Translations under genes and position numbers: made by a program
Notes under the pieces: model-generated
Seen by the model: only the letters and a program-made list of their open reading frames with translations
The model's database searches: none
Told to the model about the DNA's origin: nothing
Assembly: GCF_027579695.1 (NCBI RefSeq)
Contig: NC_083587.1
Coordinates: 45,807,232-45,871,231 of the forward strand
DNA length: 64,000 bases
Reading direction: 5' to 3'
Source of the DNA: Neoarius graeffei
Lineage: Eukaryota; Chordata; Actinopteri; Siluriformes; Ariidae
Part shown: piece by piece, positions 1-11,645 of the stretch
Position numbering within the stretch: the stretch's first letter is position 1
How the letters are laid out: each line of letters starts with the position of its first letter

Positions 1-357
1 TGCTACACCCTCCTACGATACATCTGTTAACCATTTTAATAATTACGTGATAATGTTGAAGAAATTTGCAGAAAACCACCAGGTCGTTTTCTCATAAACA
101 AACCAGCGCTGACGTAGGATTCAGAGGGAGGCGTCCCGCACGCGACATCACGAAAATCAATGTTTGCCAGGAAATCCAAATGGCAGGTTTTTCAGAGGTG
201 GGCAAATTCGCCTCAAATGGCTTGATTTCAACTGAATTTTACTGGTATTGTGCAAGGTAAAAAAAATTGCACAAAATGTTAGATATTTGACCAAAGTTTA
301 ATATAAAATAGGAGAATTACACTGCTCTTGCTCCTGAATTTACCCGTGATATGCACT
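1..357 (-). mobile_element. Kolobok-like THAP element, right part, cut by window start
   Basis: Closely matches the right part of the element at 38527-39204 and ends with the same terminus (ATGCACT followed by TTAA at 358-361). On the minus strand, bases 34 to 1 read MVNRCIVGGCS, the start of a THAP domain identical in its opening to the copy at 38880. The frame is lost at the window edge. Confidence 0.65.
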
Positions 358-529
358 TTAAGCCTAGTTTGTTTGGCTGTGGTGTCCTAATGTTTCAGAT
401 ATGACTAGGGGTTTAAATTTTATATATTGCACAGCTTTTAATCGTGTGTGTGTGTGTGAATATAGTTATTGTTATATCCCTCATCAAAAAATTCCCATGC
501 AGGGATTGGCCAACTGTGGTGAAAAACCT

Positions 530-885
530 CACAGGATCTTTAAGGATCCATGAAGATTTTCAAAGACCTGCCAAAGATCCTTAAAGATAAGGATCTTTTA
601 TAGGATCTTAAAGATCTTCATATGTAAAATTAATTTGTAAAGATCCTCAAGGATTTGGCAAAGCTCTTTTTAAGGATCCTGAAAAGATCTTTGCAAAGAT
701 CCTTTAAGATCCTCAAGGATTCAACAAGGATCTTTCAAGAATATTGCAAGGATCCTGTTAAGATCTTTACTAGGCTCCTTGAGGATTTGATCAGGGTCTT
801 TTCAGGATCTTTGTCAAAATCTTCACAAGCTCTTTGCAAGGATTCTGCAAGATCCTCAAGGATTCAACAAGGATCTTTCTAAGAT
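530..885. repeat. GATC-rich degenerate tandem repeat
   Basis: Dozens of AAGATCTT, AAGGATCC and GGATCTTT words are packed into about 350 bp. A near-identical block (GATCCTCAAGGATTCAACAA) occurs near 707 and again near 853, about 146 bp apart. Individual words are palindromic. No transposon ends were seen. Confidence 0.7.
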
Positions 886-1680
886 CTTGGAGCATTTCTG
901 TGTGTGTAGATCTATGTATTGTGCCTAGTGAGGCAGGCGATAGCATGGTACAGTGCACATGCGCAGGTCAAAGGTCGCTCTGATGTAAACCACAAACAAA
1001 AATCATTTCCACTTAGAATGCAAACAAACCGGCAAAATGACAGTAGCAATTTGTGAAAAATGTAGAGCCTCCTATTTTCCGTTTCAAAAAACATTAAATT
1101 CCGTTTCAGACAATTTGTTTCAGTTATATGCTCAAATGACAAATTGGCATTTTTAGATTTTCAACATGTACATAATTCAGAATCCGAATTCTTAAGTACA
1201 TGTAATAAATACATGAAATTATGTTTCAGGTAACTGGTGTTGGGAGGCATCTGCATGTTTGTTGTCCTTGTGCATCTATCCCTGTAATCCTGCTTTACTG
1301 GCCTGCTGTAGTACAACTTCATATAAAGCTTTAAACTTTCTGTACACAGTCTAATATCTTAATGCACCTTAGAATCAACACTAAATTTCACTTCACTGAA
1401 AATGTGTTTTTCATTTATTTAAGACTGTAATTAATTAGTGCTGTTAACTTGATTGTTGACTGGCTCCTGCTATTTTCTTTAAAACTTTATATTGTATATT
1501 AATACTTTTATGGTTATCCTTACTCTTTATACATGCACATTGTTTTATTTAAATCTCAGTTATCATTTTATCCATGTTTTTCAAACTTTTATTCGTTGTT
1601 ATGCTTACAATGTTTTCAGTGCAACGACAGGTCTAACATAGTGTGTGTGTGTGTGTGTGTCCATTTAATATATACTTTAA

Positions 1681-2990
1681 AGGACCCATGGCATGGTGGT
1701 TTGTTGATGCTTTAAACGGGCTCGTGGAGGTTTCCGGATGTTATATCCGCAGCCTTTCTCGAAATGAACCCTCGGCACGTAGATATAGCCTCCTGGGAGA
1801 AAGCCCCATTTCGGCGCTTTTCCCAGTGCGTCGTTTTGCTAATGAGAAGCAGGAGGCGGGGAAGGGTAGAGGGTGGGGGCGGGCCATGGGGGGAGGGGCT
1901 TGACCAAGCTGCGGGCATGCTACCTGTGTGTGAACAGTAGCAATGGCAGGTCAAGCAACAGTCCAAGCTTTCGCTTTTGACCCCTCGGACTCCTTTCGTA
2001 AACTCAACGTGACACAGAGAACAGAGAGTGAGAGTGTTCGGAGTGGTAGTTTACGAACGTATAATACCCTAGGCTTGAACACGCACTCCATAACCAAAGA
2101 GGATAGAAGCAGAAACTACAGCAACATATCGCTTATCCAACAGAAGACATGCATTGTGGAGCAATAGTCAAACATAAGCTCATAAGTTACAGTCAATTTC
2201 CAGACTAAACTCAGTTTAACAGAGCATGCTGCATGCTTTTTGGTTTTGTAGCGCAGAGTACCTGGCTAACTGCAGGAAGCGGTTAGCTGCACAGCTAATG
2301 TAGCCATTGCAAGGCTAACGCACCGATTTTAAAACACGGCAAAACGACTTAACAGTTATACACTTACTTGTTCGGTGTTTGTGGCTGATGCGGCAGGGAT
2401 GCTTGGCACGGACCCAGGCTTCAGTGACAGTTGATGTGCAAAACCTGCCCTGTACTGTCCCAAGTTGTGGAAACATTCATCAGGAAAATGCTTCCGACAA
2501 ACGTACACCGTCTTAGGTAGACTCGATGGCGTATTATTGGAGTAAATAAAATTAAGCCACTGCGTCTTCAGGGGCTCTCCCGTCGACAGTAAAAACAGAC
2601 TCCTTTCTGTGTTGTCACATCCATGTACAGCGCAATTTCCATGTTTCGCTCGCTTAGGTGGTGCCATGTTGTGTCCTCTATGGTCTCCTCACTACAAAAT
2701 TGAAGTGACGTATCTATGGTGGCAACTTTTGAGCTGGGCGGGCAATCCATACAGTGGGTGGGAATCCAGAGGGGGGGTGTGGGGATCATCTCCCTTGCTG
2801 ACGTAGTAAAGGGAAGAGCCTATCAACGTGCCATTTTGATGCGCCATTCTCAAATGTTGACAAAGGGTGGGCATAGTTTGGTTTACACATTATGACATTT
2901 CTAGCCACTGGGGTGACTTAAGAAGATCAGAGGAACTCATTTTAACATTAAAAAAACCTCAGAAAGTGAAAATTTCATGCCATGGGACCT
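1681..2990 (-). mobile_element. Kolobok-like DNA transposon with THAP exon
   Basis: The inverted termini AGGACCCATGGCATG and CATGCCATGGGACCT are flanked on both sides by TTAA (1677-1680, 2991-2994), the target duplication of the Kolobok and piggyBac groups. The THAP exon inside argues for Kolobok. At 1310 bp it is too short for a full transposase and looks internally deleted. Confidence 0.7.
2368..2667 (-). CDS. THAP-domain first exon of a transposon-encoded protein
   Basis: A minus-strand ORF begins MAPPKRAKHGNCAVHGCDN and has the C2CH zinc signature of a THAP DNA-binding domain: CAVHGC, then W in KTQWLNF, then CRKHF. The 100 codons end at CAA followed by a consensus donor GTAAGT (plus-strand 2362-2367), so this is an exon rather than a complete gene. 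No downstream exon is visible within the element. THAP domains bind DNA ends in P-element and Kolobok transposases. It could be an unused relic or a splice source. Confidence 0.6.
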
Positions 2991-3284
2991 TTAAATGATT
3001 CAAATTATTTAAGTTAACTCTTAGTTTAATTTACATTTTGCCTGTAAATTATTCATTTAATAATGCACAAGTCTTAACTCTTTATGTAGAAAATCCTTCT
3101 TCGGAACCTAACTTCTTATTTAAGAACATAAACCTTTAAATCATGAAAATAATCAGTTGCTATTCTATAATGTTAAAACTGAAAAGCCTTGGTGCAAACT
3201 ACTAATGGAAATCTGACTGTTCAAAATCTGCCTTCAAGATCACCATTATAATATAGCATTAGGAGTTCCTTTGTGCTTGAAAAT

Positions 3285-3862
3285 ATTCCATGGCTACGCG
3301 TTAATAACGCGTGGGAACGAGATCCTATTCCATGGCGACAACTTGTTTAATGCGTGGGAACGAGATGATTATTAGGTGGCCACGAATTAATAACGCATGG
3401 CCACGAGAAGTGTTAGTCATTTCATCACTGAGACTGTTGACTTTCTGGCATCAGTAGCTTCAGCTGCAAATATGGACAAGTTTGATCTGATTTCATTTTA
3501 TTTTAATCTAGGAATGAATTATAATGATATCCTTAAATCACTTGCAGTTAGACATGGAGTAATTCTGAGCAAGAGACACTTAATTTGGCTGCTCAAAAAG
3601 CACGGGCTCAAACATAGACAATATGCTGACCTCGGGGACGTTATAGATTTCGTCATACAGGATAAATCCTGTATTTATTGCGCAATTGACGGCCGCTCAA
3701 AAACTGGACATCATCCCATCAGGCTGGAACTTGAATCATCTTGTGGCCATGCATTATTAATTTGTGGCCACCCAATAATCATCTCGTTCCCACGCATTAA
3801 GCAAGTCGTGGCCACGGAGTAGGATCTTGTTCCCACGTGTTATTAACTCGTGGCCATGGAAT
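3285..3862 (+). mobile_element. Long-TIR element with HTH-like ORF
   Basis: Inverted repeats of about 120 bp (3285-3410 and 3745-3862) bracket a short core. Each arm itself contains repeated units with GTGGGAACGAGAT and TTAATAACGCGTGG words. No clear target duplication was found. The family was not identified with certainty. Confidence 0.7.
3472..3705 (+). pseudogene. Helix-turn-helix-like fragment, integrase-type transposase N-terminus (inferred)
   Basis: An open frame starting MDKFDLISFYFNLGMNYNDI continues through a helical segment of the form ILSKRHLIWLLKKHGL. This resembles the N-terminal DNA-binding part of integrase-core proteins that are abundant in fish genomes. Only about 75 residues fit, with no catalytic domain, so it is a fragment carried between long inverted repeats. 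The family assignment is from memory of the pattern and is weak. Confidence 0.35.
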
Positions 3863-4190
3863 TTTTTCACCCATGTCACCAGAGGGGCTCCGTAGGATTC
3901 CGTTTCTGAGCACTAATTCCATTTTTGACCCCAATTTCCGTGATTTCCGTCCGTTTTCCGCGATCGCGGAAAATCGGAGGCCCTAAAAATGCTATCATGA
4001 TAATTCTTGAAAAAAAAAAAAAATTTACCATTAAATACTCTTTATTCCATATCTTGTTGGTTTTTTATTTTGGGGGGTTTTGTTTTCGAGTAGAGTTTTT
4101 ATTTCATCCTTGGTTGGTTCAGTAACACACTCCGCCATTTTGTTTTTCCTCTATTCACCATATATAAGCTCAGGGTTTCCCATACATAGA

Positions 4191-4219
4191 CCATTGTGTG
4201 GCGCAGCGCCACACAATGG
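4191..4219. repeat. Perfect 29-bp palindrome
   Basis: Two 14-nt arms (CCATTGTGTGGCGC and its complement) surround a single A. It lies in a segment, about 4170-4440, that looks like the terminal part of a fish DNA transposon, followed by a short CA/GA-rich run near 4326-4350. Confidence 0.8.
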
Positions 4220-4978
4220 ATTCCTATCGCCACACAATCAGACTCGCGATTTTGAAAAAAAAAAAATCTGTCGCATATCATTCCGTTCATTCATAGTGCT
4301 CTTTCTTCTTGTTCACGCGCGCGCACACCCCCACACACAGAGAGAGACGGAGAGGCGTGTACACAGGCCTGCCGGTGCGCATACTGTATACCCGGGCTGC
4401 AAGTAGGCCTGTTAGGCTAATTAAAAATAACGCAGCCTTCCCGATTCGCCTTCCGACCCCTTATTTTAAAAGGTAGCCAACGTCGTGCTCGTGATGAGCT
4501 TTATCATAGCCTTCTTGGCTTACATGAAACGGACATCCCTGAGTCAGGCTATAAACCAATTTTGATGCATACAGCAGCAGCTTGACACGAGGAACCGGCC
4601 TTATTGCATTATCCCGTTTATCCCGCTTCAGCAATCACTTCCCTTACGATGGGGCACTGGAGTTTTTTTTCAGGAAGCCACGCAGAATTAAATGTTCTGA
4701 TAGGGCATGCAGGCTTTGCACCAATTAGGGTAATGCTTTTTCATTATTGTTAGTTGCCTTGGTGTTACCTTAAGTGGTTTCTTACATCTAATTATATTTT
4801 ATTTTGTTGTTACACTATACTATTTATTTCATTTTAGTATTAGTTGAGGTAAGTGTTGAGTTCAATATTTTAAAATAAAACCTCCAGCTTGTTTTTTGCA
4901 ATTTATTCCTTGAATGTCAACTAAAGAATGATTGATTGAAAGATTGCCACCAAAAAGGCAAAAAACTAAGGTAAAAAC

Positions 4979-6425
4979 CAGAGATGCACCGATTGACCGG
5001 CTGCTGATCGGAATCGGCCGATTTTCACGTAATCGGCCATGACCGGCCGGTCAAAATTAAAATATGCCGATTTTCTACCGATCAAAACTTGTGTATCACA
5101 TAGAGATGAAAGTGGAAATACTCGTAATTCGCAACTAAAAAGACTGCAGCTACACTGGCAGCTTGAACATGCTTTCTAGTGCGATTGTGTTGCGCTTGCG
5201 CAGAACAGTGTCAGTCCTGCACGCCTAACGAGCTCCAGTGCGCGCGCCGTTAACAAAAAAAAGAAGAAATTTTCACTATATTTGGATATCCAAATACTGT
5301 ATAGTGAATTTTTTTTTTTTTTTTTTTTTTTTTGTGCCAGATATTGGATGTGAAAAGAAGAAAATGTTTGTGGTTGTGTGAATTTCCCATTACAGGAATT
5401 AATACATTAGCCTATTACCAAACATCTAGTTAGATTTGTACAAAGAGAAAGAGATTAAAAAAATATATTTTTGTTTGTTTTACAACCTTGGTTGCACTTG
5501 ATTCCATTGGAAATTACTCTACAAATACACATTTGACAAAGATGATAGAATGGCTATGGTATAAGTATGACTGGAAATTATTTTTGTATTTTGATACTGA
5601 CTGAAGAAATGGGGGGGCGGCACGGTGGTGTAGTGGTTAGCGCTGTCGCCTCACAGCAAGAAGGTCCGGGTTCGAGCCCCGGGGCCGGCGAGGGCCTTTC
5701 TGTGTGGAGTTTGCATGTTCTCCCCGTGTCCGCGTGGGTTTCCTCCGGGTGCTCCGGTTTCCCCCACAGTCCAAAGACATGCAGGTTAGGTTAACTGGTG
5801 ACTCTAAATTGACCGTAGGTGTGAATGTGAGTGTGAATGGTTGTCTGTGTCTATGTGTCAGCCCTGTGATGGCCTGGCGACTTGTCCAGGGTGTACCCCG
5901 CCTTTCGCCCATAGTCAGCTGGGATAGGCTCCAGCTTGCCTGCGACCCTGTAGAAGGATAAAGCGGCTACAGATAATGAGATGAGAATGAGATGAGATGA
6001 AGAAATGGGTTGTTCTATAAGGCATAAGTTTTCAGATCTAAATAGGCTTATGAAAGTGTGTTCCATAGCAGTTGGCAAATAATATGAGGGGGAAGTTGTT
6101 TTTGTGCCAGATATTGGATGGGAAAAGAAAAAATGTTTGCGTGAATTTCCTATTTCAGGAATGAATATGTTAATACCAAACATGAAGAAAGATTTTACAA
6201 AGAACAATGTCTTTTTGTTTGTTTTCAACCTTTGAGGTGTTAAATTTATTACTGAAAATCTGGTAGAATGTTCTATTAAAGAAAAGATAAAAAGAAAATA
6301 GTCTTTGTGTGTGCTGTGAAGTGGTTTGAAAAAATGAAATTGGAATCAGCCAAAATCCGTATCGGCAGGTCACACTCCATGGAAAATCGGAATCGGCCCA
6401 AAAAATTGCAGTCGGTGCATCTCTA
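4979..6425. mobile_element. hAT-type DNA transposon with perfect 8-bp target duplication
   Basis: The termini CAGAGATGCACCGA and TCGGTGCATCTCTA form an inverted repeat and are flanked by GTAAAAAC on both sides (4971-4978, 6426-6433). The 8-bp duplication is diagnostic of the hAT superfamily. No transposase frame is left. A SINE is inserted at 5614-5997, and there is a small internal palindrome at about 5271-5308. Confidence 0.9.
5614..5997 (+). mobile_element. V-SINE, nested in hAT element
   Basis: A full-length SINE with a tRNA-like head containing A box (GTGTAGTGGTTAGC) and B box (GGTTCGAGCCC), the V-SINE central domain (GTTTGCATGTTCTCCCCGTG... TCCAAAGACATGCAGG) and an ATGAG-rich tail. The flanking duplication TGAAGAAATGGG is present at 5602-5613 and 5998-6009. 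Confidence 0.9.
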
Positions 6426-6917
6426 GTAAAAACTAAACTTTAACTTCAATTTTGGTGAGTAATTTTCATAAATTTAAAAGACAGGTTTTCCACCAACATC
6501 AAGCCCAGCAAACTAATGGCCTGCCCTGTAATGTAAAGTTGGGTTGAGGAATGAAACCAGGCAGGGTTCTGGGAAAAATTGTTTTAGCTGTCTTCTCTTA
6601 AAGAACTTAAAAGAATTTAGATTGAACTGAATAATCTCAAATGCTTCTTGTAGCTTTAAAATAGTCCCAGCAGGTGACTCTGAAGAAAAATACTGTGTGT
6701 TTGAACACCGCCCGCTGTAAACACTTTGCATACACCCCAATGACCGCCTCCACTGACCGCCACGACACCACCGCGCACGATTCCCTCAGCACAGTGGAGC
6801 ACCACAAATTGCTACCTGGTCTGTGGGAAACACTGAAGCTGATATCCTAGTCGTAGAGTAGCCAATCAGAGTGATCATATCCAGTGAATGTGGATAGAAT
6901 AAAAATCAAACATACCA

Positions 6918-7038
6918 TGCAGTGAGCGGCACCGGTAATTCTGGATTCTCTTTGGTGACTGGCTGCGCCACTCATAAAATAGTACTATGCCAGTCACTTC
7001 AGAGAATCCATAATTTCAACCGGAACCTCTCAGTGCAT
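6918..7038. repeat. Short inverted-repeat MITE
   Basis: About 48-bp arms starting TGCAGTGAGCGGCACCGG and ending CCGGAACCTCTCAGTGCA are complementary with some mismatches and have a small loop. A fold-back element, superfamily unknown. Confidence 0.6.
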
Positions 7039-7043
7039 TTGTA

Positions 7044-7044
<1 letters not shown>

Positions 7045-7088
<44 letters not shown>
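7045..7088. repeat. (ATT)n microsatellite
   Basis: An uninterrupted TAT/ATT trinucleotide run of about 14 units. The stretch from here to 8211 shows no gene or repeat that I can name, apart from a weak exon-like segment at 7583-7696. Confidence 0.9.
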
Positions 7089-7091
<3 letters not shown>

Positions 7092-7582
7092 TCATCATGA
7101 ATTCCCATATAACCAGGACTTTCTCCAACTGCGATAAGTCAACTAGCTCATCACATGAATGAATATGGATCATTTAATTTTTATAATAATTAAAGCACAT
7201 GGCTGCTGTTGATGTTCCAAGTGTCATGCAAAGGTGAGCATATGAGCATAGATTCTTGTTTATATGCTTAACCTTAATAGCTCCTTTTAAATAAGAGTTT
7301 GCCTTAACCACAGATTAGAAATATTTGATCATTCGCTAAGTATTGCCCCAGAGTCTGTGACGTGCACTTTGTGATCAACAAGTACATCTGATCATAATGC
7401 CAAAACCTCTTATTAAATAAAGGATCTTCACTCTCTTTTTACTGTGCAGTATATAGGAATTATATTATGCTTAACATATGCTAGTGATACAAACTGTAAT
7501 ATTTATAACAGTTCAGTGTGGTCGATCTGAACAGGAAATAAATATCACTCAAAGCCTCCACTGTTCATTTTTCTGTCCTCAG

Positions 7583-7696
7583 TTGTTGCAGGAGCACCAG
7601 GATCGGATTAAAAGAGACAATTTTGGTCTGAGGGCTGATCCTATTGCTGAAACTCAAATCTTTTCAGTCGCAGATTCACATCATAGCCAGAAATGA
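7583..7696 (+). other. Exon-like open segment, unrecognised
   Basis: An acceptor-like TTTTTCTGTCCTCAG precedes an open frame (LLQEHQDRIKRDNFGLRADP...) ending in TGA at 7694-7696. I recognise no homologue. It could be the last exon of an upstream gene, a non-coding exon, or chance. Confidence 0.15.
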
Positions 7697-8224
7697 GCTT
7701 TCTGATGAAATGCATTCGTGTGTGTGTGCGCTTACTTGCACAGATGAATGCTTCTTAGTATCTAACACTCTCTACCACTACGCCAAGGTATAAACACAGC
7801 ACTGGGACATGAACTCGTATGGAGATGAGAGCTGACTGTTTGACTGCTGTGCAGTTTTCATATTAAATTCCCAGAAGAGAAAAGACTCGCTTTGTGGGTT
7901 TTGGGCCAAAAAGTTTATTTTTTGAAAAGATGACATGAAATTGATTTTGTTTTATGAACAATAATACTTCTGGTATTAAATTTGTGGCAACCTAGTAACG
8001 GATACTTGCACCCACAGTGCAAATAATGAAATTTATCATTCAAATTATTTTTTTACGCCGTTTTGATTGGCTGAGCGAACTGCAAATAACTGCTTACAAA
8101 TAATGGTCTGTAGATGCGCAGTTACTTAGCACGTTTGTATTGAGTTCTGTGTGATGTAAATAAAACAGGGATTGCATTGGATTTCTTTATCGTTTGACTC
8201 ATCGTGCAAACCTTATCAGTATTT

Positions 8225-8599
8225 CATCTCATCTCATTATCTGTAGCCGCTTTATCCTTCTACAGGGTCGCAGGCAAGCTGGAGCCTATCCCAGCTGACT
8301 ATGGGCGAAAGGCAGGGTACACCCTGGACAAGTCGCCAGGTCATCACAGGGCTGACACATAGACACAGACAACCATTCACACTCACATTCACACCTACAG
8401 TCAATTTAGAGTCACCAGTTAACCTAACCTGCATGTCTTTGGACTGTGGGGGAAACCGGAGCACCCGGAGGAAACCCACGCGGACACGGGGAGAACATGC
8501 AAACTCCGCACAGAAAGGCCCTCGCCGGCCCCGGGGCTCGAACCCAGACCTTCTTGCTGTGAGGCGACAGCGCTAACCACTACACCACTGTGCCGCCCC
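8225..8599 (-). mobile_element. V-SINE, full length
   Basis: Minus-strand copy with the head at the right (complement of GGTGTAGTGGTTAGC) and the tail at the left (CATCTCATCTCATTATC). Target duplication CTTATCAGTATTT at 8212-8224 and 8600-8612 marks a clean insertion. Confidence 0.92.
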
Positions 8600-9273
8600 C
8601 TTATCAGTATTTAGAGGAAAAAAATTTGAATGATAAAACAACGACAACTTGGTTTTCACAAAATATCGTGATTTGTGTCTGCCTTCAGCATCAGTAAATA
8701 ATTGCTGCTTGCTCACCACTAACAAGTCATGATATTTTGTTCAGCCTTCAGCGCAATCATTAGGATTGCACAATGCATAATACTATTGTTGTTCTTTTAG
8801 TTTTATTAGTATTCCTCTGCCAGGTTTTTGGACTGTTTCTTCTCCTGCAGTCTTTCAAAATAGAGACCCCAAACCAACTGTAAACCGTGCAGTATGATCG
8901 GAAATGGTGTGCTTGTAGACAGCTTTTGGATCGACACACCCGTTCTTGTTGTTTTTCTGTTGGGTGTTTTGGTTTTTTGGTTTTTTTTTTTTCCCCCATA
9001 GACAATGAATAGGGCTAATGAATTGAATCGTCCTGCTCAGACGCGCTTCATCGGAAATGGACCAGTCTTCATGCGATACCTCAGACCAACTCCCTCGACA
9101 CGTACATGCAATCGGTTCTGACATGCACTCATCTTTTCCTTTCTTTTTGCTGATCCGTTTTTCCTCCATTCATTCTTGGCCCCATTCAAACGAATGGAGT
9201 TCTGCTCAGTAACACTTTGCCACACATCCACCAAACTTCTTCATATGGCACCTCAGGCCAACTCACCCATCAT

Positions 9274-9852
9274 CAGTGTTTTAGTCGAGTCACTAAACCT
9301 CGAGTCCAAGTCCAGTCTCGAGTCCCCAGTGTTCAAGTTTGAGTCATTAAAAAAATTTTGAGTCAAGTCCGAGAACAAGACTCCATCTGCACCATTTGAC
9401 GGTGGCTGTTGCTGCCTTTATGTGAAAGCGTCTCTGCTACTGTGTTGGACTAACGTTACTGCTCGACTGCCCCATTTTAGTTAATAGGCTACAGATAAAA
9501 AGCTTGTTCATCGCTCAGCAAACTCCGCCCACTATCAACAGGGCAAATAACATAAGAGAGGGTTAACACTAGCTAGTTCATCAGTCAGCAAGCAAACCCT
9601 GCTATCAACAGGGCAATGAACATAACGTGTCACTTCCTTCTTTGGGTGAAGTCTTACCAAATGAATAAATATCTTATGCCAAATTATTATGGCATGTTAC
9701 AAAAAATAAAGAAAATATCAGAGTCCTCGTCTCTAATAAATGCAGTTAATGCACGAGTCAGAGTCCTCAGTGCTCAAGTTGAATCACGAGGTCTTAAAAT
9801 TGGGGCATGAGTCGGACTCAAGACAGTCCTGGACTAAAGTACTACAAGCCTG
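9274..9852 (+). mobile_element. hAT-type non-autonomous element, copy A
   Basis: Begins CAGTGTTTTAGTCGAGTCAC and ends ACTACAAGCCTG, with an imperfect 8-bp duplication CCCATCAT/CCCATCAC. Closely related to the copy at 40631-41401, but lacks the BED-finger segment found there. Runs of GAGTC words occur near both ends. Confidence 0.75.
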
Positions 9853-10659
9853 CCCATCACACACATCATCTCACTCACACACGAGGTTAAAGGTCTGCTG
9901 CATCGAGCGTAATCCTTCTCATTCTCTTTAGAGAATGCATTTTCTAGTTGCTTAGTGTTGTCCCATCAACATGGACTCTGTGCAGCTCTGGGTTTGGACA
10001 GTGCATCAGTGCCGAAGTCCTTTAACAGCTCGTCTCAACTTTTGATGCTGCACTCACAGCTCACAAAGCATTTAATATTTATTTATTGTACACTTCAAGC
10101 CACAAGCCTGTAATCTTTAAAGTTTTCAATCTGACTGACACCTCTGTGCCAGTCACATACCTCCGACAGCTAAACAAACTTGTGAACATGGTGACACGAT
10201 GAATCTTTTAATGCAAGATATTAGTGGCCGGATTGAAACAAACATTCATGGCATCCAATTGTTAAGTTATTCAACAGTATGTTGGTCTATCCAATTTGAG
10301 TGGGAAAGATGTTCTGCTTTAAATCAGACTCAAACCACAAAAAAGGCTCAAATTGGACTTCTTGAGTCTATCGCTCTGAGTCTAGGCTTCTCAACCTCCC
10401 AATATTTATAACGAGCAACACACATGAAAACCGGCAGGATGGAAAATCAAGTGAGAATCTGTAGTACTGTAGCGAAAGCTAGATGTCTGACTTGCAAAAC
10501 TAATTCATAACCGACTTGCAGTTGTAAACCTGTTTCTCATTTCCTGCTTCAGCCCATACGCTCTTATCGTCCCATACTCTCACTCAATCGCAACGACGCT
10601 AGCTGATCGTGGCCATCTGCCAGCTTAAGATTAAGAAGATGGCGGATAGCGCTTTCCTC

Positions 10660-10905
10660 CATGCAATCTCAGAAAATAAAGCACATTTTTGTACCTTTAG
10701 GGTTACGACAGCTTGTCACCGAGGCAGTACCCTCTAAGGTACTTATTTGTACCCTTTATATACTGCTCAGGAACATGTGTACCTTTTTTTTTACCCTAAA
10801 AAGGTATACATAATTATCTCGGGGGGTACATTTAGTGTAGATTGTACCTTGGGGGACAAAAATGGACTCCCATTGTATCCCTATTTCTAACAGTGTGGGT
10901 GTTAC
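10660..10905. repeat. GTACC-rich MITE-like repeat
   Basis: Contains many GTACC/GGTAC words and ends GGACTCCCATTGTATCCCTATTTCTAACAGTGT. The right end is the complement of a segment near 27103-27150, so the family occurs twice in this window. Superfamily uncertain. Confidence 0.5.
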
Positions 10906-11611
10906 ACTGCCCTCTGATGCAGCAGGAGCAGCAGTTTGAAAAGATGCATTAGGCTGGCTTCATGTGTGTCTAAGGAAGCACATATTAGCCTTCATCCTCC
11001 CCGGTTGGTAGCTGTCATATGATGGAGGAGAACTGGCTGGAGGGTGGGAGAAAATGGGGAAATGTCCCATCAAAAAAACAAAACAAAAAAGTATTAATCT
11101 AAGTACCTGTTGGGGGGGGATACAGGAACTAAAACATAGTACAAGTCAAGTCAGGGCAGGATTAATGCTTCTTTAAGTTCTTAAGGAAGAGGTGCGTCTT
11201 CATTCCGTGTAAAGACAGACAGCAAGTCACTTTATTAGACAGCCGGGTACCTGTCGTACTTGTATCTTCAGGGATGATGGGTTCAGTACTAACTTTTGGC
11301 TTCAGTGGGAACCTGGTAGAGAACAGAGGTTGACTGGTGTCATCAGGTAGGTGGGAGCTGGTCAGTGCTTGAATGTGTATGCAAGCAGCAGTATTTGAAA
11401 TCTGAGGCAGGAAATCAGCGGAGGAAACGCAACAGTACCTGAGGAAATGTTTTGTCATAACTTTGTCCAAATGAGGACTGCTGTCTAAATAGCATAACAA
11501 AAATATTAAGCAGGGCTCAAAATGTACAGGTACATCTAAGGTGGGTTGATATAATTGCTACCAATTTTTATAAAAAATGTTTAAAAGATATATGTAATAA
11601 GTGTAATTAAG

Positions 11612-11615
<4 letters not shown>

Positions 11616-11642
<27 letters not shown>
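11616..11642. repeat. (CT)n microsatellite
   Basis: A pure CT dinucleotide run. The flanking region from 10906 to 12548 shows no gene that I can support. Confidence 0.9.

Positions 11643-11645
<3 letters not shown>

Noticed and set aside
655..882. A 75-residue ORF rich in Lys, Arg, Ser and Phe
   Set aside because: It is a translation of the GATC tandem repeat, with no other coding evidence.
5637..5690. tRNA gene-like A and B boxes (also in every other SINE head)
   Set aside because: They are the tRNA-derived heads of SINEs: a V-domain and tail follow, and the sequence does not fold into a complete tRNA.
5567..5961. Recurring ORFs of 75-91 residues on both strands at all SINE copies
   Set aside because: The same peptides appear at every SINE insertion, so they are translations of the non-coding repeat.
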